Notes: a model not told the origin generated them from the sequence alone. A stretch of DNA of 64,000 nucleotides from Planctomycetota bacterium (GCA_035384565.1 DAOOIT010000001.1:62001-126000); one strand, 5' to 3'. Counted from the first letter of the stretch, positions 1 through 9,059 are shown. Numbers and translations: made by a program.

Positions 1-84
1 CAGGAGTCAGGCAGCGCCGACAAGGCCCAGAAGGCGCAGATCCCGAAGCCGTCTAGCCATAAGCCGCACCCAGCAAAGGACTAA
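1..84 (+). CDS. 3' end of an unidentified protein (partial)
   Basis: Frame 1 is open from the window edge to a TAA at 82-84 and encodes 27 residues ending in a Lys/Pro/His-rich tail (KPSSHKPHPAKD). Nothing more of the gene is in the window, so no function can be given. The codon use fits the G/C-ending bias of the region, which is why it is taken as a real tail and not chance. Confidence 0.45.
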   Translation, partial: QESGSADKAQKAQIPKPSSHKPHPAKD

Positions 85-238
85 CAGCGATTGCGTCGCA
101 CTGCGCGTGACGGCGAGGCCACCTCCGATGCTTCGGTCTGTCTGATAAAGCCGAAACCGAGCTATCCTGTATCCACGCACGGCGAACGTAAGTGCCAGAT
201 TTCCTAAGAGATAGAATTGCCCACGCCTATGGCATTAG

Positions 239-254
239 CGGCACGGAAATTGCT
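239..254 (+). promoter_or_regulatory. Sigma-54 (-24/-12) promoter of the first PEP-CTERM gene
   Basis: CGGCACG-GAAA-TTGCT matches the sigma-54 consensus TGGCACG-N4-TTGCW except for the first base; the invariant GG (240-241) and GC (252-253) are exactly 10 nt apart. It lies about 100 nt before the start codon at 357. The two paralogous genes downstream have equally placed sites, which makes chance unlikely. Confidence 0.75.
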
Positions 255-356
255 AAACTAAGACTACCTGCGCGTTGCGAAGCCTGGGCTCCCCTGTTGC
301 GAGCCGCTCCGCGGCGCTGCTAGCTGACCCCGATTGCTCTGGAAGGAGACCCCCGG

Positions 357-3300
357 ATGCGCGGCCTGCGCAGCATGCTTCCAGTTCTCACCCTCCTTGC
401 GCTTATCCTCCTGGCCACCCCTGCAAGTGCCAGCCTCGTGGCCTACTACAAGTTCGACGACTCAGGCAACCTGGGCCGCGACTATGGCCCCTGGGCCGCC
501 TCGGGCTACTACACCGCCACCAACTCCGGCGTAGCCTACAACGCCGGCGGCTATACGGCCGGCGCGGGCGACTTCGATGGCGGCGACGACTACCTGCGCC
601 TGCCCGTCACCGGCCGCCTCAACGCCCTCCAGGCCAACCCCTACACCATCATGGCCTGGATCAACCCCAACATGGTTCCGCCCGCAGGGGCCGCCGACGC
701 CAACACGGCCCACTACGGCATCATCAACAAGGCGGGCTACCACTCGGGCCTCCGCTACCTGGGCGCCAACGCCGGCGCCAACGCCCAGAAGGTCCAGGGC
801 GAAGGCTGGCTCGCCACCGGCCCCACCTCGTACGCCGCACAGTCCACCGGCACCGCCGCTCCCGCTGCCTGGACCCACACCGCCGCCGTCGTGAACCCCC
901 AGGCGGGCACCATGACCATTTACGTGAACGGCGTGGCCGGCCCCACGGTGAACTGGACGCCTGGCGCCCCCTACAACTACGGCACGGGCACCTGGACCAT
1001 CGGCAACGCGAACCCCGGCGCCGGCACCTATCGCTGGCCGATGAACGGGCGGATTGACGAGGCCGCCTTCTTCGACCACGCCCTCAGCCCCGCCGAGATC
1101 GCCAGCATCGCCGCCGGCGCATCGCCCACCACCATCGTCAGCGGGGCCATCACCCCCACCGGCCTGTGGCGCTTCGAGGGCGCCCACGGCACCCCCGTGG
1201 GCACCGTGGTCAACACCCTCAACCCCGGGTTCCTCGACGGCGTCGGCGAATCCAGCGCCAGCTACTCCAGCTACGTCCCCTCCCGCCGCATTTACGACCC
1301 CATCAGCGGCACCACCTACGTCAACACCTCCTCGCTCAACATGGCCCCCGGCGCCGTCCGTGTCCTCAGCGACCCCGCCCTCCAGGCCGGCAACTTCACC
1401 GTCGAGGCCTTCCTGCGCATCGGCGGCGACCAGGGCGGCTACCCGGCCTTCGTGAGCCACCGCAACGCCACGCCGCTGGGCTGGCAACTGGACATTGACC
1501 CGAACGAGGCCCTGCGCACGCGCTTCGACTCCGCGGCGGCGCAGAACCAGGTCGTGGGCGGCGGCGCCCTGGGCACCGGCGTGTGGAACCACACCGCCGT
1601 CACCTACGACAGCGCGACCAAGCAGATCCGCCTCTACCGCAACTACGTCAACGCCTACACCGGCACCCTCAACGGCAACTCGTCGGACGTCACGGCGATC
1701 GTGGCCGACTTCCTGATGGGCGCCGGCAGCGGCTGGCCGGCCGGCACCTACCTCGACGAGGTGCGCTTCACCCCCCAGGTGCTCGACCCGCCCCAGTTCC
1801 TCCAGCTCCTGGGCGTGCCCGTCACCTACCGCATCACCGCCGCCACGCAGACCGGCAACGCCAGCGTGGACGCCTACGTGGCCGAGCTCGACACGGTGGT
1901 CGGCAACCAGTTCGCCGGCACCGGCACCGGCAGCCCGTCCGTCACCGTCACCGGCAGCGTCACCCTGCGCGAGGGCGCGCTCGACTTCCTGCACATCAAA
2001 GCCGCCGGCACCGGCTCGGCCGCCGGCTCGGCCCCCTACATGGCCGCCACCTTCACCACCCCCATGGGCTACATCTTCCAGGAAACCGGCACCCAGTACC
2101 TCACCACCAACGCCGCCACCTGGAGCACCCTGAGCGACCCCTGGGGCAACATCCAGCAGGTCACCCTCGCCCCCTACAGCGTCGGCTCGCCGAACCCCGC
2201 CCTCACCGGCCACGCCCCCGGCACCCAGGCCATCTGGGGCCAGGACGAGAACACCGGCGACGCCTACACCCCCACCTACTTCAGCACCGGCGCCACCGTC
2301 ATCCAGGGCGCCTGGTCCGTCATCGGCGGGCGGCTCGACAGCATTCAGCAGCCCCAGGGCCTCTCCGCCCACATCGTGCGCGTGAACGGCGACCTCAATA
2401 ACCTCACCGACACCGACAACGCCCTCGCCCTCCTGCCCAACCAGAACAACCACAACGTCTCCCAGGTCACCGCCGTGAGCCGCGCCGACCTCGAGACCAG
2501 CAACACCACCGGCCGGGGCAACTATACCAACCCCGCCGGCTTCCTCCCCGGCGCGCACAACACCGCCGCCGACGCGCCCGGCGAGGACTACGCGGTTCGC
2601 CTCGCCGGCTACGTCTACGCGCCCAGCGACGGCTATGTCCGCACCTTCGCCGTCGGCGGCGACGACCGCTTCTACTTCAAGGTCGGCGACGTCGAGTTCG
2701 CCCGCTCCGAGGCCGTCGTCGGCGCCCCGCCCATGCTCGCCCAGATGACCTTCCCCCAGGCCGGCTACTACCCCATCGAACTCGTGTGGGCCAACCGCGG
2801 CGGCGCCGGCAACCTCGAAATCAGCTCGATGGACGGCTTCCAGACGACCTGGAGCGCCGCCACCTTCGCCATCCTGGGCACCGACCCCAACTACCCCGTC
2901 TACCAGCGGCCCAGCGGAGTGCCCAACCCCGCCTCGGCAGGGGCCAACACCGTCGGCGGCGCCGTCTACGCCGGCGGCGTCGAGGGCAGGCCCGACGGCT
3001 TCCGTGTCCACCAGGCCTACCCCGCCAGCCACGGCGGCGCCAACCCCGGCGACGCCGCGGCCGCCCTGGCCTTCTTCGCCGACAAGGCCATCGCCAACGG
3101 CGACCCCACCCAATACAACCTCGGCGGCGTCGTCGCCCTCCGCACCCGCCTCGACATGCACGACACCAACCAGGCCGCCGCCGGCAACTTCTCGCCCACC
3201 GACCCCTTCCCCATCGACAACTTCAACACCACCTACAACCCTGCCACCAACACCTACGGGTCGGCCAACGTGGCCAACAACAACTTCGTCACCCGCATCA

Positions 3301-4547
3301 ACGGCCTCCTCTACATAGACGAGCCCGGCACCCGCGCCTTCACCGTGGGCACCGACGACGGCTTCTACCTGCGCATCGGCAACCAGGTCCTGGGGCGCAT
3401 CACCGGCGGCCGCGGCATCCCCGCCGGCACCGCCAACTACGTCTACGGCTATTTCCCCGAAGCCGGCCTCTACCCCTTCGAGTTCTACCACTACCAGGGC
3501 ACCGGCGGCGCCGGCCTCGAACTCGGCCAGGGCGGCACCACCAACCTGATCCTGCCCATCACACGCAACCCCGCCGATGCCTCCAACGGCTTCTCGACCG
3601 ACTGGAGCGCCATCGCCTACAGCGTCGCGCCCGTCGCCAAACTTCAGGTCTACTCCACCACGCTCCAGGCCCAGGCCTTCGGCGACGTGCCCGGCCTCGG
3701 CGCGGCCGTGAACCCCGAGCAGTGGTTCCTCCTGCGCCAGACGCCCAACAGCGTGCCCGGCGCCGCCGGCCTGCCGATCCAGGGCCTCCGCGGCACCTAC
3801 TACGACTTCGCGTTCAACCAGACCGTGGACAACACCTGGCCCCCCACCGACGCCCCGCCGATCCCCGTGCTGGGGTACCGCAACGACCTGAACGCCCCCG
3901 GCAGCGTCTTCAACTTCGCCGCCGGTTTCGCCAGCGCCTTCGTGGTCTCGCGGCCCGGCTCCCCCACCAACCCCGCCGGCGCCAACGACTACTTCGGCGT
4001 CCGCTGGCAGGGCTTCATCAACATCCCCCGCACCGGCAACTACAGCTTCCAGATGCAGGCCGACGACCGCGCCTGGATGTTCATAGACCTCAACGGCGAC
4101 CTGGCCTTCGGCCCCGGCGAATCGCCCGCTGGCCAGCCCGTCGTCTGGTCGAACTGGATGCAATGGAACAACGTCTTCCTCACGGCGGGGCTGCACTGGG
4201 TCGAGTTCCGCTCGCGCGAGTGGAGCGGCGGCGAAACGGCCACGTTCCAGTGGATGATGCCGGAGGGCGGCGCCTTCGCCAACATCCCCGCCGAGTACTT
4301 CATCAACATCCAGGGCTGGGAAGTCCTTGCCTACGGCAGCGGCGCCGTGGGCGATCTGGCCAACTTCGCCGACCTGATGACGTTCGACTTCGGCTCGACC
4401 CAGACGCTGCGGCTGGTCACCCAGATCGCCGGCCTCACGGCCTACTACGAGGGCACGTTCACCTTTGTCCCCGAGCCGGGCACGCTGCTGCTCCTGGCCG
4501 GGGGCCTGCTGGGCGCCGCCACGCGCCGCCGGCGCAACCGCCGCTGA
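357..4547 (+). CDS. Giant secreted PEP-CTERM protein with LamG and PA14-like modules
   Basis: 1396-residue exported protein. An N-terminal signal peptide (about residues 1-25, ending ATPASA) is followed by two LamG/concanavalin-like modules (about 26-250 and 265-500), then three PA14-like beta-sandwich modules near 740-830, 975-1075 and 1205-1300, recognisable by repeated GDDRFYF / TDDGFYL / ADDRAWM strands. The C-terminus is a PEP-CTERM signal: VPEPGT, a hydrophobic helix, then an Arg-rich end (RRRRNRR). By family knowledge exosortase removes this tail and the protein goes to the cell surface, usually alongside exopolysaccharide; no exosortase gene is in the window. Ligand unknown; LamG and PA14 modules usually bind glycans. 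The start has an SD (GGAAGGAG). Its last 600 bp are almost identical to the next gene. A long open frame on the opposite strand is a GC artefact. Confidence 0.88.
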   Translation: MRGLRSMLPVLTLLALILLATPASASLVAYYKFDDSGNLGRDYGPWAASGYYTATNSGVAYNAGGYTAGAGDFDGGDDYLRLPVTGRLNALQANPYTIMAWINPNMVPPAGAADANTAHYGIINKAGYHSGLRYLGANAGANAQKVQGEGWLATGPTSYAAQSTGTAAPAAWTHTAAVVNPQAGTMTIYVNGVAGPTVNWTPGAPYNYGTGTWTIGNANPGAGTYRWPMNGRIDEAAFFDHALSPAEIASIAAGASPTTIVSGAITPTGLWRFEGAHGTPVGTVVNTLNPGFLDGVGESSASYSSYVPSRRIYDPISGTTYVNTSSLNMAPGAVRVLSDPALQAGNFTVEAFLRIGGDQGGYPAFVSHRNATPLGWQLDIDPNEALRTRFDSAAAQNQVVGGGALGTGVWNHTAVTYDSATKQIRLYRNYVNAYTGTLNGNSSDVTAIVADFLMGAGSGWPAGTYLDEVRFTPQVLDPPQFLQLLGVPVTYRITAATQTGNASVDAYVAELDTVVGNQFAGTGTGSPSVTVTGSVTLREGALDFLHIKAAGTGSAAGSAPYMAATFTTPMGYIFQETGTQYLTTNAATWSTLSDPWGNIQQVTLAPYSVGSPNPALTGHAPGTQAIWGQDENTGDAYTPTYFSTGATVIQGAWSVIGGRLDSIQQPQGLSAHIVRVNGDLNNLTDTDNALALLPNQNNHNVSQVTAVSRADLETSNTTGRGNYTNPAGFLPGAHNTAADAPGEDYAVRLAGYVYAPSDGYVRTFAVGGDDRFYFKVGDVEFARSEAVVGAPPMLAQMTFPQAGYYPIELVWANRGGAGNLEISSMDGFQTTWSAATFAILGTDPNYPVYQRPSGVPNPASAGANTVGGAVYAGGVEGRPDGFRVHQAYPASHGGANPGDAAAALAFFADKAIANGDPTQYNLGGVVALRTRLDMHDTNQAAAGNFSPTDPFPIDNFNTTYNPATNTYGSANVANNNFVTRINGLLYIDEPGTRAFTVGTDDGFYLRIGNQVLGRITGGRGIPAGTANYVYGYFPEAGLYPFEFYHYQGTGGAGLELGQGGTTNLILPITRNPADASNGFSTDWSAIAYSVAPVAKLQVYSTTLQAQAFGDVPGLGAAVNPEQWFLLRQTPNSVPGAAGLPIQGLRGTYYDFAFNQTVDNTWPPTDAPPIPVLGYRNDLNAPGSVFNFAAGFASAFVVSRPGSPTNPAGANDYFGVRWQGFINIPRTGNYSFQMQADDRAWMFIDLNGDLAFGPGESPAGQPVVWSNWMQWNNVFLTAGLHWVEFRSREWSGGETATFQWMMPEGGAFANIPAEYFINIQGWEVLAYGSGAVGDLANFADLMTFDFGSTQTLRLVTQIAGLTAYYEGTFTFVPEPGTLLLLAGGLLGAATRRRRNRR
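3947..4544 (+). repeat. 600-bp tract near-identical to 8171-8768
   Basis: From the codons for SRPGSPTNP to the last sense codon, this gene and its neighbour read the same base for base apart from one change close to the 3' end (CCGCCGG versus CCGGCGG). Upstream of the boundary the two genes are clearly diverged. This points to recent gene conversion or partial duplication covering the third PA14-like module and the PEP-CTERM signal. Confidence 0.85.
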
Positions 4548-4563
4548 GCGCCAGTCCCCATCA

Positions 4564-4596
4564 AGCGGGCGGATGGGCCCCTCCCGTCCGCCCGCT
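4564..4596 (+). terminator. Hairpin terminator after the first PEP-CTERM gene
   Basis: Inverted repeat beginning 16 nt after the stop codon: AGCGGGCGGA pairs with TCCGCCCGCT, continued by a G.T and three G-C pairs, giving a 14-bp stem with a 5-nt loop. There is no clear U-tract, so termination is inferred from position and stability. Confidence 0.5.
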
Positions 4597-4621
4597 CGCG
4601 TCCACCGTCTACATCCAGGCG

Positions 4622-4973
4622 ATCAGGGTTTGGCGATCCCGACGCGGCAGCCGCTGGGGAGCGTGCGACGCGGGCTGCGGCGCCGGCGAAGCCTCGCCAT
4701 AACCATATATGTATCAATGCCTTACGCCCACAGCCATTCCCGGCCCCATACTTGCTCATCCCGCAGATGAACAGGAATGGCCGGAACCGCGAAGATCGCC
4801 GATCCTCGCCCTTCTGTCCATACTTGCTCACTTCCCCCCTCACAGGGTTGAGCAAGTATGGGCAGTGTGCGCGCCCCAGACGCTCGGCAGTGCCCTCCCC
4901 AGGAACCCCCAGGTCAGCAACGAGAGGGCACGCCCACCCCCTGCACCGACAAGCCGAGGCAGGACCGCCAAAC
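4622..4973. ncRNA. Candidate structured noncoding element, copy A
   Basis: A 352-nt noncoding stretch homologous along its length to 51066-51416 (351 nt). Shared blocks include ATCAGGG, GCGATCC, CCGCTGGGGAG, CCATAACC, CCTTACGC, CTTGCTCATCCCGCAGATGA, GGCCGGAACC, CGCTCGGCA and ACCCTGCAC. The key structure is a hairpin: 4818-4830 (CCATACTTGCTCA) pairs with 4849-4861 (TGAGCAAGTATGG) around an 18-nt loop. Four of its 13 base pairs differ from copy B, all with both partners changed. A second hairpin is around 4751-4775 (CTTGCTCATC, loop CCGCA) and an 8-bp palindrome CATATATG sits at 4704-4711. Open frames through it are not conserved as protein. The transcribed strand is unknown. Function unknown. 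Confidence 0.65.
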
Positions 4974-5282
4974 CACGAACAACCCACATCCGGCGCGCGT
5001 GGCTGGGGCGGGGCATCTGTGCTGTCTGATAGTTCGGACATCCGATACCCCGTTCCACCGATTCAGACGGGACGCCTGCGTTGCACCTTCCGCCCTGCAT
5101 GTCCCACTGCCCCAAAGACAAGGGGCGAGCGTGCCCTGCCGGACGTATAGTTCTTGCTGTATGGGACAGCGGACTCCGAGCCTGGAGGCCGATCCGGGCA
5201 AGCTGACCGATAGAAATCGCAAGTGACCAGCAACGTGTTCGTTACGTGACGGCGAAATCTGGGTGAGTCCATCCGCTGCGGC
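4974..5282. other. Intergenic stretch without recognised gene
   Basis: Between copy A of the structured element and the sigma-54 promoter. Only short non-conserved open frames are present; no ribosome site followed by a convincing frame was seen. It could hold the enhancer site for a sigma-54 activator, but no motif shared at a suitable distance with the other two genes was found. Confidence 0.5.
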
Positions 5283-5298
5283 TGGCACGCTCTTTGCT
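5283..5298 (+). promoter_or_regulatory. Sigma-54 promoter of the second PEP-CTERM gene
   Basis: TGGCACG-CTCT-TTGCT is a perfect match to the sigma-54 consensus, with GG at 5284-5285 and GC at 5296-5297. The start codon at 5388 is about 90 nt downstream, a spacing like that of the other two paralogs. Confidence 0.85.
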
Positions 5299-5387
5299 AT
5301 GCAAACCTATGCCTGTTGCTCCCCATAGTGGCCGGATCGCTCTCGCCCACCCCCGGCGGGCAGAGGCACTGAACAGGGGAATCCCCA

Positions 5388-8300
5388 ATGAGAGTCCGCC
5401 CATCAATCGCCTGTGTTGGCCTTCTCGCCATCACCGTGCTCCTGGCCTTCAGCGCCGCCCACGCCGGGCCCTATCCCGGCTGGGACCTGCGCATGATTGA
5501 TACGACGGGAAACATAGACAACACCACCAACGCTCTCACACTCCTCAGCAGCCCCATCGGTGGCCCCTACGGCGCCTGGACGGCTACGCTCGATCGCACG
5601 CTCGGCTACACAACGCCCGACTGGGGCACGGGGGGGGGCTACGCCTTCAACCAGGTCTACCCCAGCAACGTGAACTCGACCGACACCTTCGCCCTGAGAG
5701 CCACCGCTGACCTTATCATCCCCGCTGGCACCTGGACCGTCGGCTTCGCGAGCGACGACGGGGGCCACCTCGTCATCCCCGGCATCACATTCACCAGCGT
5801 ATACAACAACACCGGCGTCGGCGGCGTGGGCACCGACAACGTGCGGTTCGAGGCGGGCCGTGGGATCGCCTGGACGGGCGGCACCTTCACGCTCGGCGCC
5901 CCCCTGGCCACCACCATCGCCGTGTCGCAGTGGGAGAACGCCGGCGGCGACGGCCTCGAGATCGGCATGAGCCCCGGCACCGTCACCGGCACTCTCGGCC
6001 TCCTCACCGACGGCGTCTCCGGCTGGTCCGTGACCCGCTACACGGCGCCCATGCAATTCGTGAACTACAGGATCCAGGCCGGCTCGGCCTCGGGCAATGC
6101 CTCGGTGACCAGCTACCTCTCCTCCTCGCCCGGCGTGGCGGGCACCGTGTTCGCAGGCCCCACGGCCGCCAACCCGGCCACGCAGAGCGGCAGCATCCCA
6201 ATGCTCGAGAACACCCTGCAATACATCCACATAGACGCCAGCGGCATCGTGGGCGCCGGAGCGCCCCCCAACTCGCCCTGGCTCGAAGCATCCTTCACGG
6301 CACCCCCCGGCTGGATCTTCTCGCAGACCGGCAACCAGTACCTCACCACCAACGCCGCCACGTGGACCATGCTCAGCGACCCCTGGGGCAACATCCAGTC
6401 GGTCAACGTCGCAGAATACAACGTCGGCGCCCCCAGCCCATCGCCCTCGGGCCACGCGCCCGGCGCCCAGGCCATCTGGGGCTGGAGCGAGGACGACGGC
6501 ACGGTGCTCACCCGAGGCTACTTCCAGGGGGAGGCCACGCTGACCCAAGGTGTGTGGACAGTCTTCGGCACCCCCGTGGGCAGCATCCAGCAGCCCCAGG
6601 GCCTCTCCGCCCATATCGTGCGGGTGGACAACAACCTCGACAACCTCGGCCTGGTGGACACGGCGCTCACCCTGCGGCCCGGTCAAGCGAACCACAGCGT
6701 CTCCCAGGTCACGTCGCTTGGCACCGCTCACCTCGACACCGCGGGCAACTACGCGAACCCCGCCGGCTATCTCCCCGGCGACCAGCACAGCAACTCGAGC
6801 CCCAACCCCGAAGACTACGCCGTCCGGCTCGCCGGCTACGTCTACGCGCCGAGTGCGGGCTACCAGCGCACCTTCGCCCTGAGCGGCGACGACCGCTTCT
6901 ACTTCAAGGTTGGCGACGTCGAGTTCGCCCGAACGGAGGCCGCCGTCGGCAACCCGCCTTACCTGGCCCAGATGACCTTCCCTCAGGCCGGCTACTACCC
7001 GATCGAACTGGTCTGGGCAAACCGCGGCGGCGCCGGTGGCCTCGAAATCAGCTCGGCCGCCGGGGCGCTCTACTCCTGGGATTCCACGACCTTCCAGATC
7101 CTCGGCAGCGACGTGAATTACCCCGTCTACCAGCGGCCCTCTGGTGTTCCAGCCCCCAGCGAGGCCGGGGCCAACCCGTCCGGGCTGGGCGTCTACACCG
7201 GCGCCATCCAGGGCGCGCCCGACGGTTTCCGCGTGCAGCAGGCCTACCCGACCAGCCACGGCGGAGCGAACCCGGCCAGTGCCGACAACTCGTACACCTT
7301 CTTCGCCGACAAGGTGGTCCAGAACGGCGTGGCCACGAACTTCAACGTCGGTGTGGTGGCCAACCGAACCAACATGGACATGGTGGACCCCCAAGGGGCC
7401 TTCGGCGGCAACTGGGGCACCAACACCGCATACCCGATCGACAACCGCGACGCCGCCTACAACCTCGTGGCGGCGAAGCCCGACGACAACTTCGTCACCC
7501 GCATCAACGGCCTCGTCTACATTGATGCGCCCGGCACGCGTGCGTTCACGGTGGGCAGCGACGACGGGTTCCATCTGCGCATCGGCAACCAGATCATCGT
7601 CCGCCGGCCCGGCAGCGGCGCCACCCCGGGCGGCACGGCGAACTACGGCTACGCCTACTTCCCGGCGGCCGGCCTGTACCCCTTCGAGTTCTACCAGTAC
7701 GAGGGCACGGGCGGCTCGGGCGTCGAGATCGGCCGTGGCGGCACCACCAACCTCATTCTCTCGTCCACACGGAACCCGGCCGATGCGTCGAACGGCTTCA
7801 CGGTGGACTGGGCGCCGGTCGCCTACAGCGTCACGCCCGTCGCGCAACTCCAGACCTACTCCACGACTCTCCAGGCCCAGGCCTTCGGCTCGGCTCCCGG
7901 GCTCGTGGGCGACCCGACCATCCAAGGAGCGGTCAACCCCGAATACTGGTTCCTCCTGCGCCAGACGGCCAACAGCGTGCCCGGCGCCGCCGGCCTGCCG
8001 ATCATGGGGCTCCGCGGCACCTACTACGACTTCGCGAACACCCAGACCGTGAACAACACCTGGCCCCCGACCGACGCGCCCCCGATTCCCGAGCTTGGGC
8101 GCCGAAACGACCTGACAACCTTCGGCAGCGTCTTCAACTTCGCCGGCGGCTTCGCCAGCGCCCTCGTGCCCTCGCGGCCCGGCTCCCCCACCAACCCCGC
8201 CGGCGCCAACGACTACTTCGGCGTCCGCTGGCAGGGCTTCATCAACATCCCCCGCACCGGCAACTACAGCTTCCAGATGCAGGCCGACGACCGCGCCTGG

Positions 8301-8771
8301 ATGTTCATAGACCTCAACGGCGACCTGGCCTTCGGCCCCGGCGAATCGCCCGCTGGCCAGCCCGTCGTCTGGTCGAACTGGATGCAATGGAACAACGTCT
8401 TCCTCACGGCGGGGCTGCACTGGGTCGAGTTCCGCTCGCGCGAGTGGAGCGGCGGCGAAACGGCCACGTTCCAGTGGATGATGCCGGAGGGCGGCGCCTT
8501 CGCCAACATCCCCGCCGAGTACTTCATCAACATCCAGGGCTGGGAAGTCCTTGCCTACGGCAGCGGCGCCGTGGGCGATCTGGCCAACTTCGCCGACCTG
8601 ATGACGTTCGACTTCGGCTCGACCCAGACGCTGCGGCTGGTCACCCAGATCGCCGGCCTCACGGCCTACTACGAGGGCACGTTCACCTTTGTCCCCGAGC
8701 CGGGCACGCTGCTGCTCCTGGCCGGGGGCCTGCTGGGCGCCGCCACGCGCCGGCGGCGCAACCGCCGCTAG
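5388..8771 (+). CDS. Second giant PEP-CTERM protein, paralog of the first
   Basis: 1127 residues. Signal peptide (about 1-26, ending FSAAHA), then an N-terminal domain that differs from the first gene: instead of two LamG modules there is a PA14-like region containing FASDDGGHLVI. The rest follows the first paralog, with PA14-like modules around GDDRFYFKVG, SDDGFHLRIG and ADDRAWMFID and a PEP-CTERM tail (VPEPGT, hydrophobic helix, RRRRNRR). Predicted to be sorted by exosortase to the surface. ATG at 5388 is preceded by an AGGGGA ribosome site. The last ~200 residues are identical to the first gene while the N-terminal halves have diverged, so the pair has exchanged its 3' end recently. Own sigma-54 promoter. 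Confidence 0.88.
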   Translation: MRVRPSIACVGLLAITVLLAFSAAHAGPYPGWDLRMIDTTGNIDNTTNALTLLSSPIGGPYGAWTATLDRTLGYTTPDWGTGGGYAFNQVYPSNVNSTDTFALRATADLIIPAGTWTVGFASDDGGHLVIPGITFTSVYNNTGVGGVGTDNVRFEAGRGIAWTGGTFTLGAPLATTIAVSQWENAGGDGLEIGMSPGTVTGTLGLLTDGVSGWSVTRYTAPMQFVNYRIQAGSASGNASVTSYLSSSPGVAGTVFAGPTAANPATQSGSIPMLENTLQYIHIDASGIVGAGAPPNSPWLEASFTAPPGWIFSQTGNQYLTTNAATWTMLSDPWGNIQSVNVAEYNVGAPSPSPSGHAPGAQAIWGWSEDDGTVLTRGYFQGEATLTQGVWTVFGTPVGSIQQPQGLSAHIVRVDNNLDNLGLVDTALTLRPGQANHSVSQVTSLGTAHLDTAGNYANPAGYLPGDQHSNSSPNPEDYAVRLAGYVYAPSAGYQRTFALSGDDRFYFKVGDVEFARTEAAVGNPPYLAQMTFPQAGYYPIELVWANRGGAGGLEISSAAGALYSWDSTTFQILGSDVNYPVYQRPSGVPAPSEAGANPSGLGVYTGAIQGAPDGFRVQQAYPTSHGGANPASADNSYTFFADKVVQNGVATNFNVGVVANRTNMDMVDPQGAFGGNWGTNTAYPIDNRDAAYNLVAAKPDDNFVTRINGLVYIDAPGTRAFTVGSDDGFHLRIGNQIIVRRPGSGATPGGTANYGYAYFPAAGLYPFEFYQYEGTGGSGVEIGRGGTTNLILSSTRNPADASNGFTVDWAPVAYSVTPVAQLQTYSTTLQAQAFGSAPGLVGDPTIQGAVNPEYWFLLRQTANSVPGAAGLPIMGLRGTYYDFANTQTVNNTWPPTDAPPIPELGRRNDLTTFGSVFNFAGGFASALVPSRPGSPTNPAGANDYFGVRWQGFINIPRTGNYSFQMQADDRAWMFIDLNGDLAFGPGESPAGQPVVWSNWMQWNNVFLTAGLHWVEFRSREWSGGETATFQWMMPEGGAFANIPAEYFINIQGWEVLAYGSGAVGDLANFADLMTFDFGSTQTLRLVTQIAGLTAYYEGTFTFVPEPGTLLLLAGGLLGAATRRRRNRR
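8171..8768 (+). repeat. 600-bp tract near-identical to 3947-4544
   Basis: Partner of the tract at the end of the first PEP-CTERM gene, offset by 4224 nt. Identity starts inside the codon run for SRPGSPTNP and ends at the stop codon, which differs (TAG here, TGA there). Confidence 0.85.
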
Positions 8772-8790
8772 GCGGTACGCGCTGGGATAC

Positions 8791-8821
8791 GATGCCTCGT
8801 CCTGTCTTGCTGACAGGCATC
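8791..8821 (+). terminator. Hairpin after the second PEP-CTERM gene
   Basis: GATGCCT and AGGCATC can pair around a loop that itself contains CCTGTC/GACAGG, 20 nt past the stop codon. No U-tract. The rest of the 362-nt gap to the next gene holds the sigma-54 site at 9044-9059 and nothing else recognised. Confidence 0.35.
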
Positions 8822-9043
8822 CGGAACCCTGTACGGAGGGGCCAAATCACCTAAGTCATTGCACGGCAAGTAGAAACGGCTCAGAACCCTCTGCATGGAC
8901 GTGCATGGCGGCCCGATTCAGTCAGCCGGAGTGGAAAGTCTGCGCAACTGATCCGCACCGCACCCCCTACAGTCTGGGCGTGTAAATCAGATTATTTCTC
9001 GACTTGGGCGAAATCGGCAGCGGCCCTGTCGCCAGCGAGTGCA

Positions 9044-9059
9044 TGGCATGTGATTTGCT
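9044..9059 (+). promoter_or_regulatory. Sigma-54 promoter of the third PEP-CTERM gene
   Basis: TGGCATG-TGAT-TTGCT keeps the invariant GG (9045-9046) and GC (9057-9058) 10 nt apart and the TTGCT half. It lies about 75 nt before the start chosen at 9134, and inside the longer open frame, which argues against the upstream starts of that frame. Confidence 0.8.

Noticed and set aside
462..4196. Very long open frame on the minus strand opposite the first PEP-CTERM gene (and a similar one at 5403-8420)
   Set aside because: Composition is Gly/Val/Ala/Glu-rich without domains, no ribosome site, and it mirrors the third-position GC bias of the real gene.
4751..4861. Switch in copy A in which the upstream CATACTTGCTCA competes for the same pairing partner
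   Set aside because: The alternative pairing is not possible in copy B, where the stem has changed, so it is not conserved.
4752..5150. Short plus-strand open frames through both copies of the structured element as a duplicated small protein gene
   Set aside because: The aligned translations differ mostly by non-synonymous changes, whereas the hairpin bases change in compensating pairs.
106..5255. Shared 11-mer CGTGACGGCGA upstream of the first two PEP-CTERM genes as an activator site
   Set aside because: It lies about 125 nt from one sigma-54 site but only 29 nt from the other and is missing at the third gene.
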